From positions 1-64,000 of the forward strand of contig JBMOMN010000016.1 of assembly GCA_049324115.1 (NCBI GenBank): 64,000 nt of DNA, in the 5' to 3' direction. A program made the position numbers and the translations under genes. Shown piece after piece: positions 40,663-48,690 of the stretch (positions within the stretch are counted from its first letter, which is position 1; every line of letters begins with the position of its first letter). The stretch comes from UBA5796 sp040752455 (GTDB lineage Bacteria > Chloroflexota > Anaerolineae > Anaerolineales > Villigracilaceae). Under the pieces are notes generated by a model. That model saw only the letters and a program-made list of their open reading frames with translations, was not told the DNA's origin and did no database searches.

Positions 40663-41729
40663 CCCCGAAAACCGCCCTGGTGGTAGACGCCCTGGCCGGG
40701 ATGGGCGGCGCGGAAAAGGTGTTGATGGCCGCCCTGGAATTGTTCCCCGACGCGCCGGTTTACACCCTGCTCTACAACCCCGCCCCGTTCGCCAACTCCC
40801 CGCTGGCGGCACGGCGGGTGATTTCTTCCTTCATCGAGCGCCTGCCCTTTGCGCGCGCCCAATACCGCAAATACCTGCCCCTCATGCCCCAGGCCATGCG
40901 CGGCTTCGACCTGGGCGGGTACGAAACCGTCCTCTCGTTCAGCTACGCCGTCGCCCACGGGGTGCGGGTGGACGACGGGCAGACCCATCTCTCTTACACC
41001 TACACGCCCATGCGTTATGCCTGGAATAACCTCGGCCTGGACGGGAAGCCCCGCCGCCCCTCGCCGCTCCTGGACTGGGCCTTCCGGCAATTCCGGGCCT
41101 GGGATGTGGCGGCCGCGGAACGGGTGCATAACTTTGCTGCGGTCAGCGGTTGGATCGCCAAGGAGGTCCGCCGCGTTTACCGGCGCGAGGCAAGGGTGAT
41201 CCATCCCCCGGTCGAGGTCGAGCGTTTTTCCCCCGAAGCAGAACGCGGCGGCTGCTTCGTCACCATCGCCCGGCTGGTGCCACACAAACGGGTGGACCTG
41301 CTCGTGGAGGCGTTCAATTGTCTCGGACTCCCGCTGCTGATCGTCGGCGACGGGCCGGAACGCCGGAGCCTGGAGCGCCGCGCCGCCCCGAACGTCCGCT
41401 TCCTGGGATTTCAGCCTGATCCCGTTATCGTGCAGTTACTCAACCGGGCGCGGGGATACGTCTGCCCCGGCGAGGAAGACTTCGGCATTGCCATGGTCGA
41501 AGCCCAGGCCGCCGGATGCCCGGTGATCGCTTACGGCGCGGGTGGGGCGTGCGAGATCGTGGCCGAAAACCGGACCGGGCTGTTCTTCGACCGTCTCGAA
41601 CCGGAGAGTCTCGCCGCTGCCGTGGAACGCTTCGAGGCGGGCCGTTTTTCCAGCCTCGAATGCGCCGCCAACGCCCGCCGCTTCAACAAACAGCGCTTCC
41701 TGGAGGAGATGGAGGATTTCGTGTCGTAG
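40653..41729 (+). CDS. Glycosyltransferase family 4
   Basis: This 358-residue GT-B enzyme has 'VVDALAGMGGAEKVLMAALELFPDAPVYTLLY' at the N terminus and 'FVTIARLVPHKRVDLLVEAF' and 'CPGEEDFGIAMVEAQAAGCPVIAYGAGGA' in the donor domain (E-x7-E with Glu in EDFGIAMVE). That form is typical of mannosyltransferases adding to polysaccharide repeat units. It is the last gene of the 35164-41729 operon, and a strong terminator hairpin follows at 41800. Confidence 0.92.
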   Translation: MPVTPKTALVVDALAGMGGAEKVLMAALELFPDAPVYTLLYNPAPFANSPLAARRVISSFIERLPFARAQYRKYLPLMPQAMRGFDLGGYETVLSFSYAVAHGVRVDDGQTHLSYTYTPMRYAWNNLGLDGKPRRPSPLLDWAFRQFRAWDVAAAERVHNFAAVSGWIAKEVRRVYRREARVIHPPVEVERFSPEAERGGCFVTIARLVPHKRVDLLVEAFNCLGLPLLIVGDGPERRSLERRAAPNVRFLGFQPDPVIVQLLNRARGYVCPGEEDFGIAMVEAQAAGCPVIAYGAGGACEIVAENRTGLFFDRLEPESLAAAVERFEAGRFSSLECAANARRFNKQRFLEEMEDFVS

Positions 41730-41799
41730 ATCACGCTTACAGCGTGACTACAATTTTGGAACAACAAAACCTGGATCGAAACCGTTCTGACGGGTCGTC

Positions 41800-41836
41800 G
41801 AAGCCGCTCTGACCATTATTCAGAGCGGCTTCTCTA
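41800..41836 (+). terminator. Terminator of the glycan operon
   Basis: A perfect 13-bp stem (41800-41812 with 41820-41832, GAAGCCGCTCTGA and complement) with a 7-nt loop ends the glycosyltransferase operon. The right arm is also the left copy of the 10-bp duplication AGAGCGGCTT that flanks the MITE-like element at 41832-42130. The element therefore inserted right at the terminator, and its U-tract may have been displaced. Confidence 0.75.
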
Positions 41837-42130
41837 CCGGACAAAGTTTTCAGTAAGGGCTTTTTTGAACGCGAATTACGCAAATCTGGCAAATGGCGCG
41901 AATGTTTTTGAAAATAAATTCGCGAAATTCGCTCCATTCTGTGCTGGTCAGGCGCATGATAGACAAGATCCTTAACCATTGAGACACGGAGTCACGGAGT
42001 TTTTCCTTTGTTTTCTCAGTGTCTCGGTGTCTCCGTGGTTCAAAGGGTGTTCGATGTGCTTCTGACGAGTGCAGAAATTCGCTCCATTCGCGCAATTCGC
42101 GTTAAGGTTTTGTTTTTGTCCGGTAAAGAA
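41832..42130. mobile_element. MITE-like element, copy B (299 bp), interrupted by a nested element
   Basis: The ends CTCTACCGGACAAAGTTTTC and the reverse complement of the right end (TTCTTTACCGGACAAAAAC) match those of copy A at 13945-14113. Perfect 10-bp direct repeats AGAGCGGCTT flank it (41822-41831 and 42131-42140). The interior shares AACGCGAATTACGCAAAT and GCGAATGTTTTTGAAAATAA words with copy A. A second element at 41940-42073 is inserted within it. No protein is encoded. Confidence 0.78.
41940..42073. mobile_element. Nested MITE-like element with TGNNCTNGTCAG ends
   Basis: The left end TGTGCTGGTCAG and the reverse complement of the right end TGCACTCGTCAG are inverted repeats. A 16-bp direct repeat GAAATTCGCTCCATTC flanks it (41924-41939 and 42074-42089), splitting what is one continuous stretch in copy A. 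The interior has GAGACACGGAGTCACGGAG and its complement. This shows successive insertion of different repeat families at one site. Confidence 0.72.
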
Positions 42131-42203
42131 AGAGCGGCTTGAAGGAGGCATCCACCGGGCAGGTGCGACACACTCCACGGCGGCTTCAGGTTGGCAACCC
42201 GGC

Positions 42204-43286
42204 CTACGGCACGATCCCCCTGAGGATGGGTGTGCGGCGCAGGAAACGCACCAGGCCGAGCGAGAACAGGAAAGCCAGCAGAGTGATGAGGGGAATGCTG
42301 TACCAGGGCTGGCCGAAACGCACGGCAGTGAAGCGGACGTCGAACAGTTCCGCGCCGATCAACCGCAGCCATTCGATGGTGAAGACGTGGACGAGATAGA
42401 TGCCAAAACCGGCCTCGGCCAGCGGGGTCAGGACGGCCGCGGCCCGTGCCTCCCAATGGGCAAAGCGGGCGGCCAAAGCCCTGAGCGCCACGAAGACGCT
42501 CGCCGCTTGCAGGATGACCAGCGGGGAGAGGAAGTCGAACCAGTAGCCGTCGTAGGAGCGGGCGTCGCGGGTCAGGTCGAAGGTGGCGTAAGTCATCAGG
42601 GCCGAGAGCAGCAGGTAGGTCGCGCCGCCGGTCCAGAGGGCACGCGTCGGGTAGTCTTTTTTGGCGAGCAAATGCCCGAGCAGGAAATATCCCAAATAGC
42701 CGGTAACAAGCCCGAATTCCGGGGCGATTTCGAGCCGGGTAAAGTTTTCGAGCAGGGGCAGCAGCGAAGCGGTCACGAACCACAGGCCGGTCAGGTACCA
42801 CAAATCCCGCTCCCGGGCATGGGCGACTAAAATCCGCAGGACCGGGACGAGCAGGTACAGGCCAAGCAAGGGGTAGAGGAACCACAGGTGGTACATGGTG
42901 GGACCGGCCAGCAGGCGCGGGAAGAAGGTGAGGGCCAGTTCGGCGAAGGGGATGTCGCCGGCCGGCCGGGCGTCACTGAAGAAGAACCAGTAGAGGGCCG
43001 ACCAGACGACGAAGGGGATGAGCACTTTGCGGGCGCGCCTGGTGAAGAAGTCCCGCAGGGGTTCCTGCTTGCCGAGCAGCAGATAGCCGCTGGCCATGAA
43101 GAAGAGGGGGACGCAGGCCCGGCCCAGGGCGTCGTAGATGGCCCCGGCAGCCCAGGCGGTAAACGGAACGTCGCCCCAGTTGTAGAGCAACGGCGAGGCG
43201 ACGTGGATTTGGATGACCCAGATGACGCTAAGGGTGCGGACGAGGTCTATCCAGGCGAGACGAGGGGGTGATGCGGGCGACTCCAT
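42204..43286 (-). CDS. Membrane acyltransferase (Acyltransferase_3 family)
   Basis: This 360-residue protein has about ten membrane helices. The start 'RLAWIDLVRTLSVIWVIQIHVASPLL' carries the family's catalytic-type His in the first helix region, and 'RACVPLFFMASGYLLLG' matches the following conserved helix. OafA/WecH-like enzymes O-acetylate or acylate surface polysaccharides, so it probably decorates the glycan made by the neighbouring operon. A TATAAT box ends seven bases before ATG 43286 and no Shine-Dalgarno is present, pointing to a leaderless mRNA. Confidence 0.9.
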   Translation of the reverse strand: MESPASPPRLAWIDLVRTLSVIWVIQIHVASPLLYNWGDVPFTAWAAGAIYDALGRACVPLFFMASGYLLLGKQEPLRDFFTRRARKVLIPFVVWSALYWFFFSDARPAGDIPFAELALTFFPRLLAGPTMYHLWFLYPLLGLYLLVPVLRILVAHARERDLWYLTGLWFVTASLLPLLENFTRLEIAPEFGLVTGYLGYFLLGHLLAKKDYPTRALWTGGATYLLLSALMTYATFDLTRDARSYDGYWFDFLSPLVILQAASVFVALRALAARFAHWEARAAAVLTPLAEAGFGIYLVHVFTIEWLRLIGAELFDVRFTAVRFGQPWYSIPLITLLAFLFSLGLVRFLRRTPILRGIVP

Positions 43287-43293
43287 GCGGACG

Positions 43294-43299
43294 ATTATA
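43294..43299 (-). promoter_or_regulatory. -10 box of the acyltransferase gene, leaderless type
   Basis: TATAAT on the minus strand (43299-43294) is followed by seven bases and then ATG 43286. Initiation should occur at the start codon. The upstream -35 region is not clearly conserved. Confidence 0.55.
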
Positions 43300-43317
43300 C
43301 CCGCAGAAGTAGCTACC

Positions 43318-43398
43318 TGTCATTGCGAGGCGGATGATCTCCCCGCCAAAGCAATCTCCTCGAAATAGGAGACTGCTTCGCTGCGCTCGCAGTGACAT
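43318..43398. repeat. GTCATTGCGAG...CTCGCAGTGAC dispersed palindrome
   Basis: The outer words GTCATTGCGAGG and CGCTCGCAGTGAC are inverted repeats, and a second hairpin AATCTCCTCG...GAGACTGCTTCG lies inside. This pattern (CATTGCGAG, GAAGCAATCTC) is a well-known dispersed palindrome found in many bacterial groups. It fills the space between the acyltransferase promoter and the peptidase gene end at 43408. Confidence 0.8.
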
Positions 43399-43407
43399 CC
43401 GCCCCAT

Positions 43408-45960
43408 TTACGGCACGTAGTAGGTGACTTCGAGGATCGGGCGGCGGTAAATCGTGGGGGCGTCTCCGCTGGAAAGGACGAGGTAGTCCGGCGTATCGTC
43501 GCCGTCGGTCGGCAGGCTGAAGCGGACCCGGAGCTGGGTGGCGCCCTTTTTGCTGATGTAAACCAGGGGCGTGCCCTGGATGACGGCCTGGTACCAGCCG
43601 TACTTGACCCGCGTCGGGCCGAATGTAGCCGAATTGAGCTTCGCCCAGTTATTGAAATCCGTCAACTGGAGGTCACGCGAGGCGCTGAACAGGCCCTTGC
43701 GCATGTCTACCACCAGGCTCGCCCCCGAATCGAACAGGGCCGCGCCGACGGTGCTGTTGTATTTAAGTTTCAACCGGGCCGAGGTCAGCACGGCGTTATC
43801 CGGCAGTTTGCCGGTGAAGAAACTCAGGATGGCCCGGTACTGGCGGTTGAGGCCGTCGTCGCCCAGGTAGAGTTCGGGAGAGGCTGCGTCCATTTCGCCG
43901 CCCAGGCCGCTGCCCGCTTCGGATTCGAGGATCCAGCCGTCGAACTGTTTCGCCGCCCGGACGACGAGCTTTTGCAGGATCTGGAGCGGCAGGTCTACGG
44001 ATTTGGCCAGCGGCTGGCCCGAGGCGGATTCTCCCGTGAAGATCGCTCTCAGGACGATTGTGCCGGCTCCCGCGTCCTTGGCCGCTGCGGCCACTTCAGC
44101 CGGGAGCAGGACGGTATCGGCGAAATCCACCGCGCCATTCGAAGGCAGGTTGATCGTTACCGGCGTCGGTCCGCTGGCCGCGCTCAGGGGAGCGTCCGCA
44201 GGCGTGAAGAACTGGGTGGTATAACTGGTGTAGGCCGCGGCAGCCCCGGCGCTCTCTGTGAAACGGTACGTGACCGGGGCGCTGGCCCCGGCTCCCAACT
44301 GGAGCGGGCTGGGGGAAACCGTCAGCGTCACCTGCGGGGTGATCTGGATCGTATCGAACGACCACCAGGCCCCGTCGTTGGCGTAGGCATCGCCGCCCAA
44401 GCCGAGAGCCTTTACCTGCCAGAAGTAGGTCTTGCCCAGGGCCAGCCCGTTCAGCGCCACGCCGGTGGCCGCGCCCGCGTCCACCCAGGCGGTGTCGCAC
44501 TCCCGGTTCCAGGTCTCATCCACGCAATAGGCGTAACCGGTCGCGTCGGGGCTGGCCTGCCAGCTCAGATTGACCGTCCCGGATTGTCCCTGGGCAGCGT
44601 TGAACGGGGCGCTCTTGGCGAAGGCGGCCGGGGGCAGCGCGTCCGTGACTTTGTAGTAACAGGCCTTGGGCGTCCCGTGGGCCGGGTCGCAGGTGAAAGC
44701 CTGGGTGGAACACTCGATGCTCCCCGCAACCCCGGTCTGGACCTTGTAATTCTCGCCCGCGCCGAAAGCCACGTTGCCGGTCCCCTCGAAGGCGCAGATG
44801 CCGCCCTCGTCGGCGCATTTGACGTAATCCGCCGGCAGGGGCGCGGTCACGGCGCAGGCGTCCAGCGGGCCGTGATAGATCTGCATGGCCGAGAAGGCGT
44901 TGCCGTAAGAGGCCAGCGTGGGACGGGTGGTGTAGGCCGGGTCGTTGATGTAGTAGGTGTTCCCGGCGTAGCCGGTGACGGTCACGTAGTGGGTCCCGGT
45001 GACGTTGGCGACCTTGACGATGACCGGATACCCGGCGTCGAGTTCGCTCCGCAGGCGGTTATAGTCCTGCCCGGCGCTGCCGATGTAGGTCACGTCCGGG
45101 CTGATATTGGCCGCAGTAGACCAGACGATCAGGCAGCCACCCAGGTAGCCGCCGTGCCCTTTGAGCCATTGGTTGAGCGCGCCGGGGTCGGTCTGCACGC
45201 CGTAATATTTGAACACGTTGGAGGTGGAAGTCATGGCGCAGCCGGAATAACAGACCGTCTCGCTGCACGTGCCGAGCGCCTGCGGTCCCCAGGGACTGGC
45301 GCACTGCTTGAAATCCGGCACGTTGACCGGCTGCGAAGCGGCGATTCCAAGATCGGGCGGGCGGGTCTCCACCAGGCGCAGCTTCCCGGTTTCCACAGCA
45401 GCGGCGTAAACCTTGGCGGGGTAAACGCTGTTATCTTCAAATTGGATTTCGCCGTCCCCGACCCAGGCCAGGTCGGTCTGCCCGCCGTAGCCCAGGGCAG
45501 GGTTCAGGCGACGGGAAGCGGTCACCAGCCGGTTGCCGGTCCCGTCCCGGCGGATGACCCAGACCTCGAAGCGTGACCCGATCTCGTAGCGGGACGCCTC
45601 GGTCTGGATCACTTTCAGGTAGGCGATCCTCGCCCCATCCGCCGACCAGACCGGGTTCGTGACCCAGGTCCCGGCTTCGGCCTCCACCAGCGCCTCCATC
45701 CCCGACCCGTCAGCCCTGGAGAGCCAGATGACCGAACCGGCCATCCCCAGGTCCCGGGCCGAGACCCGCAGCAGCCACTCCCCGTCCGGCGAGAGGCGCT
45801 CCAGATTGTCAAAGAAGATGGGGCCGTCGGCGGCCGAAGCCGTCCCGGCGGGTGTTGACGCCAGCAGCAAGACCAGGCCCAGCGCCAGGATGATCCCCGG
45901 CGCGGCCAGCCAGCGAAAGTCGTTTTTGTTCCTGTTCGTTCGGGGGGTGCGAGAGCGCAT
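43408..45960 (-). CDS. Secreted protein: beta-propeller-like N terminus, C39-like peptidase, FN3 and DNRLRE-like domains
   Basis: The 850 residues start with a basic leader and membrane-spanning signal (residues about 14-42). Next are PD40/TolB-like beta-propeller blades ('LSPDGEWLLRVS', 'NPVWSADGARIAYLKV'). A C39_2-type cysteine peptidase covers about 215-360: 'PDFKQCASPWGPQALG' then the catalytic Cys in 'YSGCAMTSTSNVFKYYGV', His in 'TGTHYVTVTGY' and Asp in 'YYINDPAY'. An FN3-like domain with 'VNLSWQASPDATGYAYCVD' follows, and the C terminus matches that of the 23699-26236 protein. It is probably anchored or secreted and may process surface proteins. GGAAGGTG precedes the start. Confidence 0.84.
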   Translation of the reverse strand: MRSRTPRTNRNKNDFRWLAAPGIILALGLVLLLASTPAGTASAADGPIFFDNLERLSPDGEWLLRVSARDLGMAGSVIWLSRADGSGMEALVEAEAGTWVTNPVWSADGARIAYLKVIQTEASRYEIGSRFEVWVIRRDGTGNRLVTASRRLNPALGYGGQTDLAWVGDGEIQFEDNSVYPAKVYAAAVETGKLRLVETRPPDLGIAASQPVNVPDFKQCASPWGPQALGTCSETVCYSGCAMTSTSNVFKYYGVQTDPGALNQWLKGHGGYLGGCLIVWSTAANISPDVTYIGSAGQDYNRLRSELDAGYPVIVKVANVTGTHYVTVTGYAGNTYYINDPAYTTRPTLASYGNAFSAMQIYHGPLDACAVTAPLPADYVKCADEGGICAFEGTGNVAFGAGENYKVQTGVAGSIECSTQAFTCDPAHGTPKACYYKVTDALPPAAFAKSAPFNAAQGQSGTVNLSWQASPDATGYAYCVDETWNRECDTAWVDAGAATGVALNGLALGKTYFWQVKALGLGGDAYANDGAWWSFDTIQITPQVTLTVSPSPLQLGAGASAPVTYRFTESAGAAAAYTSYTTQFFTPADAPLSAASGPTPVTINLPSNGAVDFADTVLLPAEVAAAAKDAGAGTIVLRAIFTGESASGQPLAKSVDLPLQILQKLVVRAAKQFDGWILESEAGSGLGGEMDAASPELYLGDDGLNRQYRAILSFFTGKLPDNAVLTSARLKLKYNSTVGAALFDSGASLVVDMRKGLFSASRDLQLTDFNNWAKLNSATFGPTRVKYGWYQAVIQGTPLVYISKKGATQLRVRFSLPTDGDDTPDYLVLSSGDAPTIYRRPILEVTYYVP

Positions 45961-46079
45961 GATGTCACCTTCCGGTTTACCTGATGTAAGATTCCAAACT
46001 TAATCATAAGCAGGAATCCCCGGAACCAACATTGCCGGAGCATGGCAGGGGGCCTCAACTATCAAAATTGCAAACTGTC

Positions 46080-46425
46080 GTCTTTTGGCGGAGTCCAACG
46101 TCTCCTGACGTTGGAGCCTTGAGAAGCTCGAGCCTCTGCGACTTCGGCTTCCAAATCCTGGGGTTCTTCGCATGCTTCGCGGTGAAATGACCTCTTTGCA
46201 GTAGACTCATCCGCGTTATTCGCCAAATCCGCGAAATGGTAGTGACCCCATTGGGTGCAGTTGCTGACAGACAGTGATGAAATAGAACCGCGAAGATACG
46301 AAGAGCGCCAAGAAGACTTTGAACAAACGAAGAAAACCTTGGCGGCCTTTGCTTCTTCGCGGTGAAATAACGAACTGCAATCAAGAGGGAGACTACCCGC
46401 GAAATTCGCGTCAAAAAAGGTATTC
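46080..46425. repeat. Repeat-filled intergenic region between the peptidase gene and guaB
   Basis: This gene-free stretch of about 400 bp (46016-46425) contains a GGAGTCC element (46089-46117), a right-end relative of the TCTACTG MITE (46196-46210), CGCGAAG/CTTCGCG words, and AATTCGCG...CTGTCCGGTA at 46397-46443. The last is a fragment of the 13945/41832 MITE end and runs into the end of guaB. No coding sequence is supported. Confidence 0.65.
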
Positions 46426-47904
46426 TCAAAAATCTGTCCGGTAATTCGGCGCTTCTTTGGTGATGATCACGTCGTGCGGGTGGCTTTCGACCAGCCCGGC
46501 GTTGGTGATGCGGACCATTTTCGTCTTCGTCCGCAGGTCGTCGAGCGAGGCCGCCCCGGCGTAACCCATCCCGGAGCGCAACCCGCCGACCAGTTGGTAA
46601 ACGAAATCGCTCAGCCGCCCCTTGTACGGGACCCGTCCCTCGATGCCTTCGGGCACGAGCTTGCCGCCCCCGCCCTGGCCGCTGCCGTAACGGTCCTTGC
46701 CGTAGCCCTTCATCGCCCCCAGGCTGCCCATGCCGCGATATTCCTTGAAGTGGCGGCCCTCGTAAAGCACCACCTCGCCCGGCGACTCTTCCAGCCCGGC
46801 CAGCAGGCTGCCGAGCATCACCGCGTCCGCCCCGGCGGCGATGGCCTTGACGATGTCGCCGCTGAACTTGATCCCGCCGTCGGCGATGAGCGGGATGCCG
46901 TGTTTGCGGGCGGCGCTGGCGCAGTCGTGGATGGCCGTGACCTGGGGCATTCCCGCCCCGGAGATGATCCGGGTGGTGCAGATGGACCCCGCCCCCACGC
47001 CGACCTTCACCGCATCCGCCCCGGACCGGATGAGGGCTTCCGTTCCCTCGGCCGTGACCACGTTCCCGGCCATGACCGGCAAATCCGGCCAGGCGGTCTT
47101 GATCCGCCGGATGGCTTCGATCACGCCCTTCGAGTGGCCGTGGGCGGTGTCAATCGCGACCACGTCCACCCCGGCCTTTACCATCAGCTCGACCCGGGTT
47201 TCGAGGTCCGCCCCCACGCCGACGGCCGCGCCGGCCAGCAGGCGTCCCTGCGGATCAGTGGCGGCGTTGGGATAGTCGCGGGCCTTCTGGATGTCCTTGA
47301 CCGTGATGAGACCCTTGAGAATCCCGTTTTCGTCCACCAGGGGCAGTTTTTCGATGCGGTGCTTTTGCAGGATGTTTTTGGCTTCCTCGGTCGAGATGCC
47401 CACCCGGGCGGTGATGAGCGGCTCGGTGGTCATAAAGTCGCTGACCGGGCGGGCGTAATCGCTGGTCTCGACGAATCGGATGTCGCGGTTGGTCAGGATG
47501 CCGACCAGTTTGCCGTCCGGGCCGGTGATCGGCACGCCGCTGATGTGGTAGGTGGACATGATCTCCTCGGCGCGCCCGAGCGGGGCGTCCGGCGGCAGGC
47601 TGACCGGTTCGACGATCATCCCGGACTGTGAGCGTTTGACCTTTTCCACTTCGGCGGCCTGCTGCTCGGGGGCCAGGTTGCGGTGGATGATGCCCAGCCC
47701 GCCCTCACGCGCCAGCGCAATCGCCAGCCGCGCCTCGGTGACGGTGTCCATCGCGGCCGACAGTACCGGGACGTTGAGCCGGATTTGCGGCGTGAGTTGG
47801 ACGCGCACGTCCGTTTCATTGGGCAGCACTTCGGTGTAACCGGGGACGATGAGCACATCGTCGAAGGTCAGGGATTCGAATGCCTGGAATAATTCTTCGT
47901 TCAT
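46426..47904 (-). CDS. guaB: Inosine-5'-monophosphate dehydrogenase
   Basis: This 492-residue enzyme oxidises IMP to XMP with NAD+, the first step to GMP. The N-terminal part of the barrel has 'LTFDDVLIVPGYTEVLP'. Two CBS domains (about residues 95-215) follow ('HISGVPITGPDGKLVGILTNRDIRF' and 'RIEKLPLVDENGILKGLITVKDIQ'). The catalytic Cys lies in 'GSICTTRIISGAG' and the flap has 'YRGMGSLGAM...DRYGSG'. ATG 47904 follows AAAGGAG. The frame continues upstream into repeat DNA without homology. It is the last gene of the purine operon, 172 bp after the IMP cyclohydrolase gene. Its final codons touch a MITE end fragment. Confidence 0.96.
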   Translation of the reverse strand: MNEELFQAFESLTFDDVLIVPGYTEVLPNETDVRVQLTPQIRLNVPVLSAAMDTVTEARLAIALAREGGLGIIHRNLAPEQQAAEVEKVKRSQSGMIVEPVSLPPDAPLGRAEEIMSTYHISGVPITGPDGKLVGILTNRDIRFVETSDYARPVSDFMTTEPLITARVGISTEEAKNILQKHRIEKLPLVDENGILKGLITVKDIQKARDYPNAATDPQGRLLAGAAVGVGADLETRVELMVKAGVDVVAIDTAHGHSKGVIEAIRRIKTAWPDLPVMAGNVVTAEGTEALIRSGADAVKVGVGAGSICTTRIISGAGMPQVTAIHDCASAARKHGIPLIADGGIKFSGDIVKAIAAGADAVMLGSLLAGLEESPGEVVLYEGRHFKEYRGMGSLGAMKGYGKDRYGSGQGGGGKLVPEGIEGRVPYKGRLSDFVYQLVGGLRSGMGYAGAASLDDLRTKTKMVRITNAGLVESHPHDVIITKEAPNYRTDF

Positions 47905-47912
47905 TTTTCTCC

Positions 47913-48060
47913 TTTGTGAGGGTGCGTCGCACCAAACCCGTGGGGAAAATTCCGTTAACGGGTTGCGCCTTTGTTGGGAACAATCCCGTTCAGGCAGGTG
48001 CGACGCACTCGCGGGTGGTTTTGAGTGCGGTAGCGCGACATTCATGTCGCTCTTGGGTGG
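47913..48060. repeat. GGTGCGACGCACTC inverted repeat and ATGTCGC hairpin upstream of guaB
   Basis: GAGGGTGCGTCGCACC (47918-47933) and GGTGCGACGCACTC (47997-48010) are inverted repeats separated by about 63 bp, followed by a GCGACATTCATGTCGC hairpin (about 48037-48052). A related GCAGGTGCGACACACTCC word lies at 42159-42176. The element sits in the 172-bp gap inside the purine operon and may terminate or attenuate transcription before guaB. Confidence 0.65.
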
Positions 48061-48076
48061 CAAGACAAATCTCGCC

Positions 48077-48646
48077 TTACCGATTCAAATACGCGTGGAT
48101 GGCGGCGTCGTAGTGAGCGGTGGAGGCGAAGCCCTTGACGGCCAATCGCTTGCGCGTTCCAGCGGATACGCCGCCGGAACGGAGTTCCGCCAAAACGGAT
48201 GCATAATCGGCCGGGTCGCAGATCAGCGTCACCCGCTCGTGATTCTTGGCCGCAGCCCGGATCAGGGTCACGCCACCGATGTCTATGTTTTCGATGGCCT
48301 CGGCATAGGTCACGTCCGGTTTGGCGATGGTGGCCTCGAACGGGTAGAGATTGACGGCCACCATGTCAATGTAATCCCAGCCGAGGCCGAGCAATTGCTG
48401 GCGATCTTCATCCGTTGCCCGGGCGAGCAGTCCGCCATGGATGGCCGGGTGCAGGGTCTTGACCCGTCCGCTGAGGATCTCGGGCGAATGGGTGTAATCG
48501 GCCACTTCGATAACGGATAACCCGTTATCGCGTAACAGTTTGGCCGTGCCGCCGGAGGCGAGCAGGGTCCAGCCCAGGTCGGCCAGGCCCCGGGCGAAAT
48601 CCACCAGGCCGGTTTTGTCGTGGACAGAGAGAATGGCTTTGGGCAT
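48077..48646 (-). CDS. purH: IMP cyclohydrolase (N-terminal half of PurH as a separate gene)
   Basis: This 189-residue MGS-like domain closes FAICAR to IMP, the last step of de novo synthesis. It has 'AILSVHDKTGLVDFARGLADLGWTLLASGGTAK', 'SGRVKTLHPAIHGGLL' and 'VAVNLYPFEATI...AIENIDIGGVTLIRAAAKNH'. It stops exactly where the domain ends in bifunctional PurH ('HYDAAIHAYL'). The transformylase half is encoded separately at 49322-50494, with purN between them. It lies 15 bp after purN. The protein is cytoplasmic and probably works as a dimer, perhaps with the separate transformylase. Confidence 0.92.
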   Translation of the reverse strand: MPKAILSVHDKTGLVDFARGLADLGWTLLASGGTAKLLRDNGLSVIEVADYTHSPEILSGRVKTLHPAIHGGLLARATDEDRQQLLGLGWDYIDMVAVNLYPFEATIAKPDVTYAEAIENIDIGGVTLIRAAAKNHERVTLICDPADYASVLAELRSGGVSAGTRKRLAVKGFASTAHYDAAIHAYLNR

Positions 48647-48655
48647 AAAAGCTCC

Positions 48656-48690
48656 TACGATTTACGATTTGCGATTGACGATTTGGGATT
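48656..48690. repeat. Five 7-bp tandem units (TACGATT type) overlapping the end of purN
   Basis: The units TACGATT, TACGATT, TGCGATT, GACGATT and TGGGATT lie head to tail at 48656-48690. The purN stop codon (48662-48664) and its last nine or so codons are part of the array. The same family with ten units lies at 50496-50565. Confidence 0.85.
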
